A stretch of DNA of 64,000 nt, taken from the NCBI GenBank assembly GCA_015057705.1, contig SVDU01000006.1:1-64000 (forward strand). The letters run 5' to 3'. Below, in pieces: positions 8,482-18,206 of the stretch. The stretch's first letter is position 1, and every line of letters starts with the position of its first letter. A program made the translations under genes and the position numbers. The notes under the pieces were generated by a model. The model was not told the origin of the DNA. It worked only from the letters and a program-made list of their open reading frames with translations, and made no database searches. Origin of the DNA: Paenibacillaceae bacterium. GTDB lineage: Bacteria; Bacillota; Clostridia; Lachnospirales; Lachnospiraceae.

Positions 8482-8508
8482 TTATTTTTTTTTAAGCCAT
8501 ACCGATAA
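8482..8508 (+). promoter_or_regulatory. Sigma-28-like promoter for the cheA operon
   Basis: ACCGATAA at 8501-8508 matches the sigma-28 -10 element at seven of eight positions, and TTAT at 8482-8485 sits exactly 15 bases upstream. The element ends 39 bases before the cheA start codon. Confidence 0.45.
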
Positions 8509-8547
8509 ATAATTATATACTATACTAGACAAGGCGGTGTAAATATT

Positions 8548-10665
8548 ATGGATAACGGCATGGATAATATGCTTGATATGTATCTTTTTGAAACCAATTC
8601 TCTACTGGAGCAATTGGACGAACTCCTGATCGAAGCCGAAAAAGCAGGAGATTTTACGGTGGATGATGTGAATGAAATTTTTCGTATCATGCATACCGTT
8701 AAGGGTTCTTCTGCAATGATGGAGTTTAACTCTTTGATGCAGATCGCTCATCACATTGAAGATTTATTCTTTTTTATCCGTGAGAACGGTTTGGATTCAC
8801 TTGAAAGTTCTCACAAAAGCACCCTTTTTGATTTAATGTTCCGCTCTACTGATTTGCTTCGTGCCGAAGTTTTAAAGGTTCAAAACAATGAGCCACTTAG
8901 TGATAATGTCGACAGTCTGACCGAGGAAATTAATAGTTTCCTAAAAAAAATCAGTAAGGATAATAAAGATACTGCACCAGAAAACAAGAAGACAGCTAAG
9001 CCGGCAGCAAAAGAAAGTGTAAAGCCAGCTGCTGCTCCCGTCGCAGTAGTGGATCTGGATGAGGTTCGTATGGATCTTGCAGAATGCCCGGATGATAATG
9101 CGGCTTATTTCCTTCGTATCTTTTTTGATGAAGGCTGCGGAATGGAGAATCTCCGCGCATTTATGCTCATCAGCTCTTTAAAGGAATCCGGTCTGGAATT
9201 TAATTTTTACCCCAGCGATGTGGAAACCAACAGTCAGAGCAGTGTTTCTATTATTGAAAAAGGATTTTATCTTGCTCTTGACTCCCGGGAGACTGCAGAT
9301 GCAGCTATTTCACTGATCAATAATATGAACAACCTCCGCTCTTATGAACTGATTCAGAATGCACGGGCAAAAAGTGCTGTTGAAGAAAAGGCTGTAGAGG
9401 CAGCTTCTGCTCCTGTTAACCAGGAAAACGCTACACCTGCTAACACACCTGCTGCCAGCACAGGACATCAGATGCCCAGTAAGCAGAATCTGATCAGTGT
9501 TAATTTAGCAAAGCTTGATAACCTGGTTGCAATTGTAGGTGAGATTGTAATAACTGAATCCATGGTTACATCTTCTCCTGAAATTCAGAATATGAAGAAT
9601 CTGGATAGTTTCTTAAAGGCAACCAGACAGCTTCGTAAGCTGACTGATGATCTGCAGGATATCGTTATGTCTCTTCGCATGGTTCCTGTATCCGGGGTGT
9701 TCCAGAAAATGAACCGTATTGTCAGAGATATGAAGCAAAAATTGAAAAAGGATGTCCGGCTGACAATCGTTGGTGAAAATACGGAAGTTGATAAATCCAT
9801 TGTCGACAGCATCGGCGATCCAATCATGCATATTGTGCGTAACTCCATGGATCATGGAATCGAAGAAACTGCTGAGGATCGTATCAGAGTTGGTAAAAAT
9901 CCTCAGGGTGAAATTATTCTTTCTGCCAGCCATACTACCAATGAAGTTATTATCTCCATACGTGATGACGGACGCGGCGTAAATCCAGCCGGAGTCCTTG
10001 CGAAGGCAAAAAGAAACGGGATTCTTACCAAACCGGAAAGCGAGTATACCCAGAAAGAGATTCTTTCTCTTTTATTAGCCCCAGGCTTTTCCACCAATGA
10101 GACAGTTACTGAGTTTTCAGGCCGTGGAGTTGGAATGGATGTTGTTAAAAAGAATGTGGAAGCCATTGGCGGAACCATTACTATTACAAGTGAGCTTGGA
10201 AAGGGAATGTGCACCACATTAAAAATCCCGCTTACCATGGCCATTGTTGACGGTATGGAGATCTCCGTAGGCAAATCCGTATTTACCATTCCAATTGCCA
10301 ATATCCGCCAGTCCTTTAAGGTAAAGAACGAAGAAGTTATTTATGATACAGAAGGAAATGAAATTATCAGATGCATGAATCAGTTCTATCCAATTATCCG
10401 GATTCACAGACTTTACAATATTGAAACAGAAGTGACCAATATTGAAGACGGTATTCTGGTATGGGTTGAATCCGGGGATAAATCCTACTGTCTCTTTGTA
10501 GATGATCTTCTGGGTGAACAGCAGGTGGTAGTGAAGCCTCTTCCGGTATACTTAAACAGCTTTAATATTAAAGATTCCGGTATCAGCGGATGTACCATTC
10601 TTGGCGACGGCAATATCAGCATCATATTAGACGTTTTAAATCTGTATGCTGCAGCTCATAATTAA
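8548..10665 (+). CDS. cheA: Chemotaxis histidine kinase CheA
   Basis: A 705-residue kinase that phosphorylates CheY and CheB in response to receptors. An HPt domain carries the phosphorylated His49 in HTVKGSSAMM. A Pro/Ala/Lys linker leads to a P2 response-regulator-binding domain (about 170-275), a second Ala/Pro linker, the dimerisation helix pair (about 318-370), the ATPase domain with HIVRNSMDHGIE, DDGRGVN and SGRGVGMDVV, and a CheW-like domain from about 570. All catalytic boxes look intact. Start is the ATG after AAGGCGGTG. It heads cheA-cheW-cheR-cheB; no chemoreceptor gene is in the window. Confidence 0.97.
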   Translation: MDNGMDNMLDMYLFETNSLLEQLDELLIEAEKAGDFTVDDVNEIFRIMHTVKGSSAMMEFNSLMQIAHHIEDLFFFIRENGLDSLESSHKSTLFDLMFRSTDLLRAEVLKVQNNEPLSDNVDSLTEEINSFLKKISKDNKDTAPENKKTAKPAAKESVKPAAAPVAVVDLDEVRMDLAECPDDNAAYFLRIFFDEGCGMENLRAFMLISSLKESGLEFNFYPSDVETNSQSSVSIIEKGFYLALDSRETADAAISLINNMNNLRSYELIQNARAKSAVEEKAVEAASAPVNQENATPANTPAASTGHQMPSKQNLISVNLAKLDNLVAIVGEIVITESMVTSSPEIQNMKNLDSFLKATRQLRKLTDDLQDIVMSLRMVPVSGVFQKMNRIVRDMKQKLKKDVRLTIVGENTEVDKSIVDSIGDPIMHIVRNSMDHGIEETAEDRIRVGKNPQGEIILSASHTTNEVIISIRDDGRGVNPAGVLAKAKRNGILTKPESEYTQKEILSLLLAPGFSTNETVTEFSGRGVGMDVVKKNVEAIGGTITITSELGKGMCTTLKIPLTMAIVDGMEISVGKSVFTIPIANIRQSFKVKNEEVIYDTEGNEIIRCMNQFYPIIRIHRLYNIETEVTNIEDGILVWVESGDKSYCLFVDDLLGEQQVVVKPLPVYLNSFNIKDSGISGCTILGDGNISIILDVLNLYAAAHN

Positions 10666-10691
10666 TTTTAATTGGAAACGGAGGAATACAA

Positions 10692-11183
10692 ATGTCAGCA
10701 GAAAGTACTAGAACAGCTATGGATGGTGCAGATAATTTAACAGATTTTATCTCTGACTCAACAGAAGCCATGGAGCGTTATCTCACCTTTCGCACCGACA
10801 ATTTAATTTTTGGTGTAAGCACAAACTATATTATTGAAATCATTACCAACCATGTTATCACTGCTATGCCCATGATGCCAAACTATGTAAAGGGTATTAT
10901 CAATTTAAGAGGGCAGATCGTTCCGATTATTGATATAAGGCTCAGACTGGGAAAGCCTGCAATTGAATACACCAGCACTACCTGTGTCATTGTATTAAAT
11001 GTTGATTCTGTTTTTATCGGTATCATTGTAGATGCAGTGGAACAGGTTCTGGATATTGATTATTCCAGAATATCCTCAGTTCCAGCAAGCAACCGGGAAG
11101 AACTTGTCAGCGGCATGATTTCCATGCCGGACAACAAAGTAGTTCTGCTTCTGGATTGCGTAACATTAGTTAATAACTCATAA
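10692..11183 (+). CDS. cheW: Chemotaxis coupling protein CheW
   Basis: A 163-residue CheW domain protein that couples receptors to CheA. After a variable N-terminus of about 25 residues the fold begins with YLTFRTDNLIFGV and includes the conserved GIINLRGQIVPIIDIR strand pair. It follows cheA by 26 bases with a good GGAGG site and precedes cheR. Confidence 0.96.
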   Translation: MSAESTRTAMDGADNLTDFISDSTEAMERYLTFRTDNLIFGVSTNYIIEIITNHVITAMPMMPNYVKGIINLRGQIVPIIDIRLRLGKPAIEYTSTTCVIVLNVDSVFIGIIVDAVEQVLDIDYSRISSVPASNREELVSGMISMPDNKVVLLLDCVTLVNNS

Positions 11184-11196
11184 AGGACGGCTATCT

Positions 11197-12009
11197 ATGT
11201 TAACACTCTCACAGCAAGACTTCACACGGCTGGTTCAGTTCGTGAAAAAAAATTACGGGATCGATCTTTCTAAAAAGATGCAATTGATTATGGGGCGGTT
11301 ATCCAATACCATTATATCAATGGGGTACACCTCATTTACAGATTATATAGATCAGATTACCTCGTCAAGAAACCCAGCCGACCTTGAAGTAATGCTGAAT
11401 AAGCTTACAACAAATTATACTTATTTTATGAGGGAAGAGGCCCATTTTAATTTCTTTCGTGATACCATTCTCCCATATTTGTTAGCCACCAAGAAAAACA
11501 AGGTTTTAAGTATATGGAGTGCAGGCTGTTCTTCTGGTGAGGAGCCTTATACAATATCAATGATTATAAAGGAAACCCTGGGGGCGCAAGCCGCCCTCTG
11601 GGATACCCGGGTTCTTGCTACCGACATATCACAGAACGCTTTGCGGGCAGCGAAAGAGGCAGTATACGACGAGGACTCCCTTAAAAATTTATCACCTGCA
11701 TGGGTATCAAAATATTTCGTAAAAACAGCAGAAAAAGGTATTTATACTGTGGCACCTTCCATTAAATCCAATGTTATTTTCCAGACATTTAACTTAATGG
11801 ATCCCATACGATTCCGATTAAAATTTGACGTTATTTTCTGCAGAAACGTAATGATTTATTTCGATCAGAGTACCAAGGACGCTTTAATACAGCGCTTCTA
11901 TGACGCGACTGCTCCAGGAGGCTATCTGCTGATTGGCCATTCGGAGACTATTAACAAAGAAAAAACACCTTATAAATATCTCATGCCAGCTACATACCGA
12001 AAAGAATAA
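11197..12009 (+). CDS. cheR: Chemoreceptor methyltransferase CheR
   Basis: A 270-residue SAM-dependent methyltransferase that methylates receptor glutamates. The N-terminal helical domain includes TTNYTYFMRE (71-80), the family hallmark, and the SAM-binding loop is IWSAGCSSGEEPY (106-118), followed by DVIFCRNVMIYF near residue 212. It lies 13 bases after cheW. A long hairpin follows it before cheB, so cheB may be expressed less or separately. Confidence 0.96.
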   Translation: MLTLSQQDFTRLVQFVKKNYGIDLSKKMQLIMGRLSNTIISMGYTSFTDYIDQITSSRNPADLEVMLNKLTTNYTYFMREEAHFNFFRDTILPYLLATKKNKVLSIWSAGCSSGEEPYTISMIIKETLGAQAALWDTRVLATDISQNALRAAKEAVYDEDSLKNLSPAWVSKYFVKTAEKGIYTVAPSIKSNVIFQTFNLMDPIRFRLKFDVIFCRNVMIYFDQSTKDALIQRFYDATAPGGYLLIGHSETINKEKTPYKYLMPATYRKE

Positions 12010-12015
12010 TCTGCC

Positions 12016-12067
12016 TAATATAAAATCTATTTACCAGGGTTAAAACTGGTAAATGGATTTTATATTA
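12016..12067 (+). terminator. Long hairpin between cheR and cheB
   Basis: Bases 12016-12037 pair with 12046-12067 over 22 base pairs, with one G-T wobble and an 8-base loop. The 3' arm is T-rich (GGATTTTATATTA) but there is no uniform T-run after the stem. It may act as a partial terminator or an mRNA-stability element within the chemotaxis operon. Confidence 0.6.
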
Positions 12068-12149
12068 CACAGATTTATCCATATAATATGGATGACTTTA
12101 AAAACATTTTCTGACTGTATGAACTTAGCAACAGAGAACGGAGTATATT

Positions 12150-13199
12150 ATGAATGAAAAAATTAAAGTTTTTATAGTAGATGATTCCATGCTTTTCCGC
12201 AAGGTTTTAATTGATAATCTATCACAGAATCCAAATATAGAAGTAGTTGGATATGCAATTGATGCATTTGATGCAGAAAGAAAAATACCGTTAGTGAAGC
12301 CTGACGTAGTGACGGTAGACGTGGAAATGCCGCGGTTAAACGGGATTGATTTTGTAAAAAAGCTTCTTCCAATTTATCCGGTTCCGGTTATTTTGGTTTC
12401 TTCCCTCAATTTAAATGTATTTGAGGCGCTTTCCGCGGGTGCGGTTGACTTTGTAAGAAAACCCGATATGTCCATGAGCATAAATACCAATACATTTTTA
12501 AATACATTAATGAGCAAGATATTTATAGCCTCACGGGCTAAAATTAAAGTGCCTGTAAAGGCGGCTCCTGCTGCTGTTCCTGTAGCTGCATTAGGAGGGA
12601 ATAAGCCTTTTGGTCTCAATGCATATAATACAGTTATCGCAATTGGTGCTTCAACCGGAGGGACAGAGGCCACTCTCCAGGTTTTAAAAGATCTTCCTGC
12701 AGATACGCCTGGCATCGTGGTTACCCAGCACATGCCAGAAGGATTTACCAAGATGTATGCTGACCGCTTAAACCGTCTCTGCCATATGAAAGTGAAGGAA
12801 GCCCAAAGTGGTGACCCAATTGAGCGTGGGCAGGTACTGATTGCTCCTGGCGATTTTCAAATGAAAGTAGTCCGGGTGGGAAGCCGCTACAGCGTAAACT
12901 GCTATTCGGGTGAAAAGGTAAGCGGACACCGCCCTTCCGTAGATGTACTGTTTCAGTCTGTTGCAGATGCTGCGGGGGCTTCCTCCGTTGGTATCATTAT
13001 GACTGGTATGGGACGTGACGGAGCGGACGGACTTTTAAGTATGAAAAAGAAAGGCGCCTTTACCATCGGTCAGGATGCGGAAAGCTGCGTGGTGTACGGA
13101 ATGCCTATGGTTGCCTATAATATCGGTGCCGTTGTTACTCAGGTTTCCTGCCCTAACATCTCCAATGTGCTGTTAAAGCATTTATACTCACTTAAATAA
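12150..13199 (+). CDS. cheB: Chemotaxis methylesterase/deamidase CheB
   Basis: A 349-residue protein with an N-terminal receiver (phosphoacceptor Asp57 in VTVDVEMP) joined by an Ala/Pro/Val linker to the methylesterase domain. The catalytic triad is visible as Ser168 in GASTGG, His194 in TQHMP and Asp290 in GMGRDGADG. It demethylates or deamidates receptors when phosphorylated by CheA. It begins 140 bases after cheR, beyond a long hairpin, with ACGGAG as ribosome site. Confidence 0.97.
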   Translation: MNEKIKVFIVDDSMLFRKVLIDNLSQNPNIEVVGYAIDAFDAERKIPLVKPDVVTVDVEMPRLNGIDFVKKLLPIYPVPVILVSSLNLNVFEALSAGAVDFVRKPDMSMSINTNTFLNTLMSKIFIASRAKIKVPVKAAPAAVPVAALGGNKPFGLNAYNTVIAIGASTGGTEATLQVLKDLPADTPGIVVTQHMPEGFTKMYADRLNRLCHMKVKEAQSGDPIERGQVLIAPGDFQMKVVRVGSRYSVNCYSGEKVSGHRPSVDVLFQSVADAAGASSVGIIMTGMGRDGADGLLSMKKKGAFTIGQDAESCVVYGMPMVAYNIGAVVTQVSCPNISNVLLKHLYSLK

Positions 13200-13219
13200 A
13201 GAAAATCCTAGATAAAAAG

Positions 13220-13246
13220 TTAATATTTCTTATTAAATGACGATAA
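13220..13246 (+). promoter_or_regulatory. Sigma-28-like promoter for flgM-csrA
   Basis: GACGATAA at 13239-13246 resembles the -10 element GCCGATAA, and TTAA at 13220-13223 lies 15 bases upstream. It is placed 56 bases before the flgM start, where autoregulated expression by FliA is expected. Confidence 0.45.
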
Positions 13247-13302
13247 TATAACTGTGATATAAAAAGTAAAGTTATTTAAAGCTCTCAGAAAGGAGTAATT
13301 TC

Positions 13303-13626
13303 ATGCGTATCTCATCGAATTATCTTAATACGCTGTATAATACATCCATGATACGACAAAACCAGGACTCAACCAGCAGCCCGGCTTATGAATCAGCAAA
13401 AACCAATTACGATGAAATCACCATACGTTCCGCTTCCCAGGAAGATATGGATTCAAAATTTGCTGCCACGCTAAAGAACATGCTCATGAATGAAATCAAG
13501 AATCCAGCGTCTGACGAAAAGCTGAGTCAGTTAAAGGAAAGAATGGATAATGGTACCTATCAGGTAGATGCCAATAAGATCGCAGAGAAGATTTTCTGGT
13601 ACAAAGGAGCAGAAAGTAATGAATGA
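13303..13626 (+). CDS. flgM: Anti-sigma-28 factor FlgM
   Basis: A 107-residue protein whose C-terminal half carries the FlgM signature ending in YQVDANKIAEKIFWY; the N-terminal half is Ser/Asn-rich and probably disordered, as in other FlgM proteins. FlgM binds FliA until it is secreted through the completed hook. The ATG follows AAAGGAG. It overlaps flgN by eight bases, and the operon continues into the hook-filament junction genes. Confidence 0.9.
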   Translation: MRISSNYLNTLYNTSMIRQNQDSTSSPAYESAKTNYDEITIRSASQEDMDSKFAATLKNMLMNEIKNPASDEKLSQLKERMDNGTYQVDANKIAEKIFWYKGAESNE

Positions 13627-14044
13627 GTTTACAACCATCGTTGAAAATCTGGTTGAGCTCTTCAAAGAGCTGACTGAGATCGAACAGATAAAAATAGAAG
13701 CGGTAAAGAAGAACATGGTCACTTACGTGGAAGACTGCATGAATAAGGAACAGGCTGCGGTTTTAAAGCTGAGAGGCCTTGATAAAAAGCGGGAAGCATG
13801 CCAGAAGGACATGGGCTTTGAGGGATATACCTTTCAGCAGATACTTGAGAACACCACTGGGGAAGAGCAAAGCCGGCTTCGGCAGCTTTTTAACACACTC
13901 TCCTACCATGTCAGCCTTTTTCAGGACACCAATGAAAGTGCCCGGGCTATGCTTGAAATAAGCCTGCATAATATTAACAAAGCTATACAACGCACCCGCA
14001 GGGACAGCACAAAAGATAAAAAGAATTGGGAGGGTCTCATATGA
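13619..14044 (+). CDS. flgN: Flagellar export chaperone FlgN
   Basis: A 141-residue helical protein of the FlgN type, expected to hold FlgK and FlgL for export. The sequence is rich in Glu, Lys and Gln with three long predicted helices. The frame is open further left to 13568, but the ATG at 13619 is favoured because it sits at the end of flgM in the usual overlapping arrangement. Its stop overlaps the flgK start (ATGA), which suggests coupled translation with its substrate. Confidence 0.85.
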   Translation: MNEFTTIVENLVELFKELTEIEQIKIEAVKKNMVTYVEDCMNKEQAAVLKLRGLDKKREACQKDMGFEGYTFQQILENTTGEEQSRLRQLFNTLSYHVSLFQDTNESARAMLEISLHNINKAIQRTRRDSTKDKKNWEGLI

Positions 14045-16083
14045 CACGATCTACATTTTCCGGTTTTACGATTGCTCAGCTTGCCATGACCGCCAGTCAG
14101 CGAGCCCTTGATGTTACCGGTCAGAATATTGCCAATATTAACACAAAAGGTTATACAAGACAGCAGGTGGATCTTGTAAGTCTTAATTTAAAAGGCGCGG
14201 ATCCCACCAGCAGCGGTGCTGGATCTAAAATCGGCTATGGTGTTGAGATTAAAGGAATCTCTCAGATAAGAGATCCGTTCCTGGATGTACAGTACCGCAA
14301 TCAGATTGCAAAAGTTGGTACTGCCGATGCCCGTCAGGCAGTTTTAGATCAGTTAGCTGATATCTTCGACGAAACAGACAGAGATGCCTTAAAAAAAGCC
14401 CTTAGTGATTTAAGCAGTAGCTTGGACAAATTATCTTCTAATGCAAATAACAGTGAATTTGACAGCATTGTACGTTCCAGATGTCAGGTTTTATTAAACT
14501 ATATACATCAAAAATCTGCTGATTTAAAAACCACTCGGGAAGAAACTATTTATGGGCTTGAGAACTCTGATATAAAAACTGTTAACAGCCTTCTTACTGA
14601 TATTGGGGAATTAAATGATAGCATCTGGAAAGGTCAGATACTAGGTAACCCATCTTTGGAACTGATGGATCAGAGGAACAACAAATTAGACGAACTTGCC
14701 GGTTATCTTCCTATTAGCGTAAGCTACAAAGAAGTCACTATTGGTAGCAACGAAAAGTATAGTTACCCAGTTGTAACATTCAATGGCACCAATGGAACAA
14801 GCTATCAATTGACCGCTGGAGACCACGGTGAAAACATTGCTTCTTTTTCTATCGATCACCCCCTAGATATTGATGGAAATCCTAATGGAACTGTTCGTAT
14901 TTCAATGATTCCCGCCACTAATTATCCTAAGGACATTGATGTTTCTGCATTAAAGACTGATGTAACCGAATACTTAAAAGAAGGTTCTATAAAAGGTACA
15001 GTCGATATGCTTAATCAATCTGGTGCACTAGATGATCCTCCTACAGACTATAGGGGGCTTGGATATTACGAGAAGGTGTTTGACACTTTCGTTCAGACTT
15101 TTGCAAAGACTTTAAATGATCTAAATGGTAATATGCAGCCTTACACAGGTGCTAATGTCATGCCATCTACAGGAATAGCCAACGCTATAAACACAACTGG
15201 GACTGAACATGCAGAGTTTTCCATTGGCTTTTCCAATACAGTAGGTAATTTTTTACCTGGTGAGAAAATCACCTTTAATGACCAGGAATATACCTTTGGA
15301 GATGGTACGGGAGGTACTATTGAGATTGGTGACACCTTAGATAAAAGCCTTGTAAAGTTAGCAGAAAAGCTTAATACCAATTTCGCCAGCTTAAATGTTA
15401 ATGACTCAACTACTCTGGGTGAATGGAAATACAGCGCAAGTGGGAAAAAAATAACTTGGACTAGTACCTCAGCTATGAGCTCTGGAATGAATATCACGAA
15501 AGACAGTATAAAGTTTTCAGATAAAAGTACTATTAGCTTTTCATACAAAGCTAATCCTTACAACGTTAAAAACTTTGATTTATTTACCACATCTGATGGT
15601 AGCAAGAAATTTACTGCCTCAAATATTAAGATTAATGATGACTGGATGAATAATTCAATTCATATTATTGCCTCACACGATAAAAACGCTGGAACTACAG
15701 CAAATGATAATATTCTAAAAATGCTAAAATCATTAACAGACAGCAGAGAGTTTAAATATGAATATACCAAGCAGGATGTCGCAGGAAATAAAACTACAAA
15801 TTATATATCATTTTATTCCGGCAACTTCTCACAGTGCTACTCTACTTTGGAGAATAATCAAGGTATTGACAGTTCAAAAAACAAGGTGATACTTGATAAT
15901 CATGTATCAGTTGTAAAACAAACTTCTAACAATAAAGATGCAGTTTCCGGAGTATCTTTGGATGAAGAAGGCATTAATTTGATGCATTACCAGAAATCTT
16001 TCAGTGCAGCTGCACGCTTTATGACAACATTAGATCAGGCGCTCGATGTACTAATCAATAATACGGGAGTAGTTGGCAGATAA
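14041..16083 (+). CDS. flgK: Hook-filament junction protein FlgK (HAP1)
   Basis: A 680-residue junction protein. The N-terminus has the rod/hook motif ALDVTGQNIANINTKGYTRQ and the C-terminus ends with a helix (LMHYQKSFSAAARFMTTLDQ) matching the family. FlgK homologues are often around 500-600 residues; here the extra length is in the middle (about 240-560), a poorly conserved, Asn/Thr/Ser-rich region likely to be surface exposed. Start is the ATG after GGGAGGG; an in-frame GTG-like start at 14026 lies within that ribosome site. Confidence 0.95.
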   Translation: MTRSTFSGFTIAQLAMTASQRALDVTGQNIANINTKGYTRQQVDLVSLNLKGADPTSSGAGSKIGYGVEIKGISQIRDPFLDVQYRNQIAKVGTADARQAVLDQLADIFDETDRDALKKALSDLSSSLDKLSSNANNSEFDSIVRSRCQVLLNYIHQKSADLKTTREETIYGLENSDIKTVNSLLTDIGELNDSIWKGQILGNPSLELMDQRNNKLDELAGYLPISVSYKEVTIGSNEKYSYPVVTFNGTNGTSYQLTAGDHGENIASFSIDHPLDIDGNPNGTVRISMIPATNYPKDIDVSALKTDVTEYLKEGSIKGTVDMLNQSGALDDPPTDYRGLGYYEKVFDTFVQTFAKTLNDLNGNMQPYTGANVMPSTGIANAINTTGTEHAEFSIGFSNTVGNFLPGEKITFNDQEYTFGDGTGGTIEIGDTLDKSLVKLAEKLNTNFASLNVNDSTTLGEWKYSASGKKITWTSTSAMSSGMNITKDSIKFSDKSTISFSYKANPYNVKNFDLFTTSDGSKKFTASNIKINDDWMNNSIHIIASHDKNAGTTANDNILKMLKSLTDSREFKYEYTKQDVAGNKTTNYISFYSGNFSQCYSTLENNQGIDSSKNKVILDNHVSVVKQTSNNKDAVSGVSLDEEGINLMHYQKSFSAAARFMTTLDQALDVLINNTGVVGR

Positions 16084-16097
16084 AAGGAGGTAAATAA

Positions 16098-17108
16098 ATG
16101 AGAATTACTACAAATGCAATCATTAGAGATTATAAAAGCAATCTTTCTACTTCAATTAATAATCTTAATATTTCACGTACTCATGTTATGACTCAGCGCA
16201 GTTTTAACACTGTAGCAGAAGATCCAGCTTCCGCGGCAAGAGCTTCCCAACTTCACCGTAAATATTATAAGAATCAGGATAATATAAAAATGCTGGAGGA
16301 AGCCCAGTCCAGACAGGATGGCCAGGAAGATGCTTTAAGGCAGGTTTCTGATATGGTAAAAACCATTAGTAAAAACTATAATATTCAAGCATTAAATGGA
16401 ACGAATCAAACAAAAGAAGTACGTCAAAGTTATGCATCTGCTATCCGCCAGTTTCAACAGTCAATGGTTCTTAGTATGAATTCTTCCTATGAGGACACGT
16501 TTCTTTTTGCCGGATCTGATGGAAAAAACCCACCATTTGAGTTAACTTCAGATGGAAATCTTAATTATCGTGGAATTGATGTCAATGCAATTAAAGGGTC
16601 TGCTGACTATGAAAAACTCAAGACCATGTCGAATGAAAATCTGTATGTGGATCTAGGAATGGGCTTAACAATGGATAATTTTGATAAAGTTGTTTCCTCC
16701 AGTGCCTTTGACATGTCTCTCCCAGGAATAAATGCTATTGGATTCGGAGTTGATGAAAAAGGAATGAGTAATAATATAGTTGTAATGGCCGGAAAACTGG
16801 CCGATTCATTAGAGGCGGAGACTTTTGATGCAGACCAGTTCCGTGATCTTATGAATAAGTTTGATACTCTGGGTACAAGTCTTACAAACCAAGTTACAGA
16901 GTTAGGTGTCAGATCCGAATTTTTAACAACAACAAAAGATCGTCTGGATAGTTCTGAAATATCAATACAGGCACAGATGTCCAGTGTAGAAGGCGTAGAT
17001 ATGGCAGAGGCTATTACCAATTATATGTGGGATCAGTATGCTTATAACGCGGCTTTAAAGGTCGGAACCAGCATCTTATCATCGTCATTTATTGATTTCA
17101 TGCGCTAA
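16098..17108 (+). CDS. flgL: Hook-filament junction protein FlgL (HAP3)
   Basis: A 336-residue flagellin-like junction protein. The N-terminal helix MRITTNAIIRDYKSNLSTSI and the C-terminal helix with MAEAITNYMWDQYAYNAALK are conserved D0/D1 segments. It follows flgK by 14 bases behind AAAAGGAGG and would be the second substrate of FlgN. Confidence 0.95.
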   Translation: MRITTNAIIRDYKSNLSTSINNLNISRTHVMTQRSFNTVAEDPASAARASQLHRKYYKNQDNIKMLEEAQSRQDGQEDALRQVSDMVKTISKNYNIQALNGTNQTKEVRQSYASAIRQFQQSMVLSMNSSYEDTFLFAGSDGKNPPFELTSDGNLNYRGIDVNAIKGSADYEKLKTMSNENLYVDLGMGLTMDNFDKVVSSSAFDMSLPGINAIGFGVDEKGMSNNIVVMAGKLADSLEAETFDADQFRDLMNKFDTLGTSLTNQVTELGVRSEFLTTTKDRLDSSEISIQAQMSSVEGVDMAEAITNYMWDQYAYNAALKVGTSILSSSFIDFMR

Positions 17109-17129
17109 GCTTTACAGGAGGGATTTTAT

Positions 17130-17738
17130 ATGGAACCATTGCTTCAGATAAAAACCATACCAATAAAATATGAGATGAAAGTTCAGAAGGCGGAACTTAG
17201 ATATACGAAATCTAAGACGGAAGTATTAATTAATAATGAAAGTGGTAGTCTGGATATTAACAGCAAACCAATTAAATTGTACATTGATACTTACAATGCC
17301 CGCAGTTCAATTACCCCAACTACCACAGAAAGTGTCCGTCAGGCTGCAGCTTCTGGTTTGGAAGCCGCAGCAGAAGCTACTGCTACCTATACAGAGGAGG
17401 CTGCACTATTGTTAGATGCTAAAGTTTCAAATCCACTTGATCAAATCTTTCGTCAGCGTGCCCAAATGCCAACTGGAGAATTTGGTTTAGCATTTATTCC
17501 ATCTACTGGTCCAGATCTGGAGTGGTCTGCCCCTGATCTTAATATTAAATATCAAATGGATAAGCTAAGTTTTGATATCAGGGCTGCAAAGGGTGATTTT
17601 GAATTTATTCCTGGCAGCATTGAGATTTCCATCACTCAGATGCCGGATGTGGAAATAGAATATATTGGCAAACCAATGTATGTTCCTCCCAGCGCTGCTA
17701 AATACTTTAACCATGAACCAATTGATATCTTAGCTTAA
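17130..17738 (+). CDS. DUF6470 family protein (YviE-like)
   Basis: A 202-residue protein that starts MEPLLQIKTIPIKYEMKVQ, the hallmark of the DUF6470/YviE proteins found between flgL and fliW in Bacilli and Clostridia. It is beta-rich with no signal peptide. Its role is unknown; the conserved position suggests a task in late filament assembly or its regulation. Ribosome site is AGGAGGG. Confidence 0.8.
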   Translation: MEPLLQIKTIPIKYEMKVQKAELRYTKSKTEVLINNESGSLDINSKPIKLYIDTYNARSSITPTTTESVRQAAASGLEAAAEATATYTEEAALLLDAKVSNPLDQIFRQRAQMPTGEFGLAFIPSTGPDLEWSAPDLNIKYQMDKLSFDIRAAKGDFEFIPGSIEISITQMPDVEIEYIGKPMYVPPSAAKYFNHEPIDILA

Positions 17739-17758
17739 TTTTTTATTTGGAGGTACAC

Positions 17759-18205
17759 ATGGAAATAAAAACACAATATTTTGGTTCAATTCCCTATACT
17801 AAGGAGGAACTGATTCATTTTTCAGACGGTCTGTTTGGATTTTCCGAAATGAAAAATTATGTACCTCTTGCATTTCAGGATAACAGCGATTCATTAATAT
17901 CTTTACAATCAATTGATGATCACAGAATATCATTTATACTTATGAATCCGTTTCAATTATATTCGGAATATGCTCCTGTTTTGTCTGTAGAAGACAGCAC
18001 TTTTTTAGAGGCTTCCTATGATGAAAAAAATATATCTTACTATGTAATCTGCGTTATCCATGAGCATATGGAAGAAAGCACGGTTAATCTAAAAGCTCCA
18101 ATTGCCGTTAATACAGATACAAGAGAAGCAAAGCAAATAATTTTAGATAACCCCTTGTATAAATTCCGTCATCCGATTAAAGATTTTATTATGAGGGGGA
18201 AATAA
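17759..18205 (+). CDS. fliW: Flagellar assembly factor FliW
   Basis: A 148-residue protein starting MEIKTQYFGSIPYTKEELIHF and containing FSDGLFGFSEMKNYVPL-type FliW segments. FliW binds either flagellin or CsrA; free FliW blocks CsrA and so lets flagellin be translated. The ATG at 17759 is chosen because GGAGG lies six bases upstream; the open frame extends 12 bases further left into that site. One base separates it from csrA. Confidence 0.95.
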   Translation: MEIKTQYFGSIPYTKEELIHFSDGLFGFSEMKNYVPLAFQDNSDSLISLQSIDDHRISFILMNPFQLYSEYAPVLSVEDSTFLEASYDEKNISYYVICVIHEHMEESTVNLKAPIAVNTDTREAKQIILDNPLYKFRHPIKDFIMRGK

Positions 18206-18206
18206 T

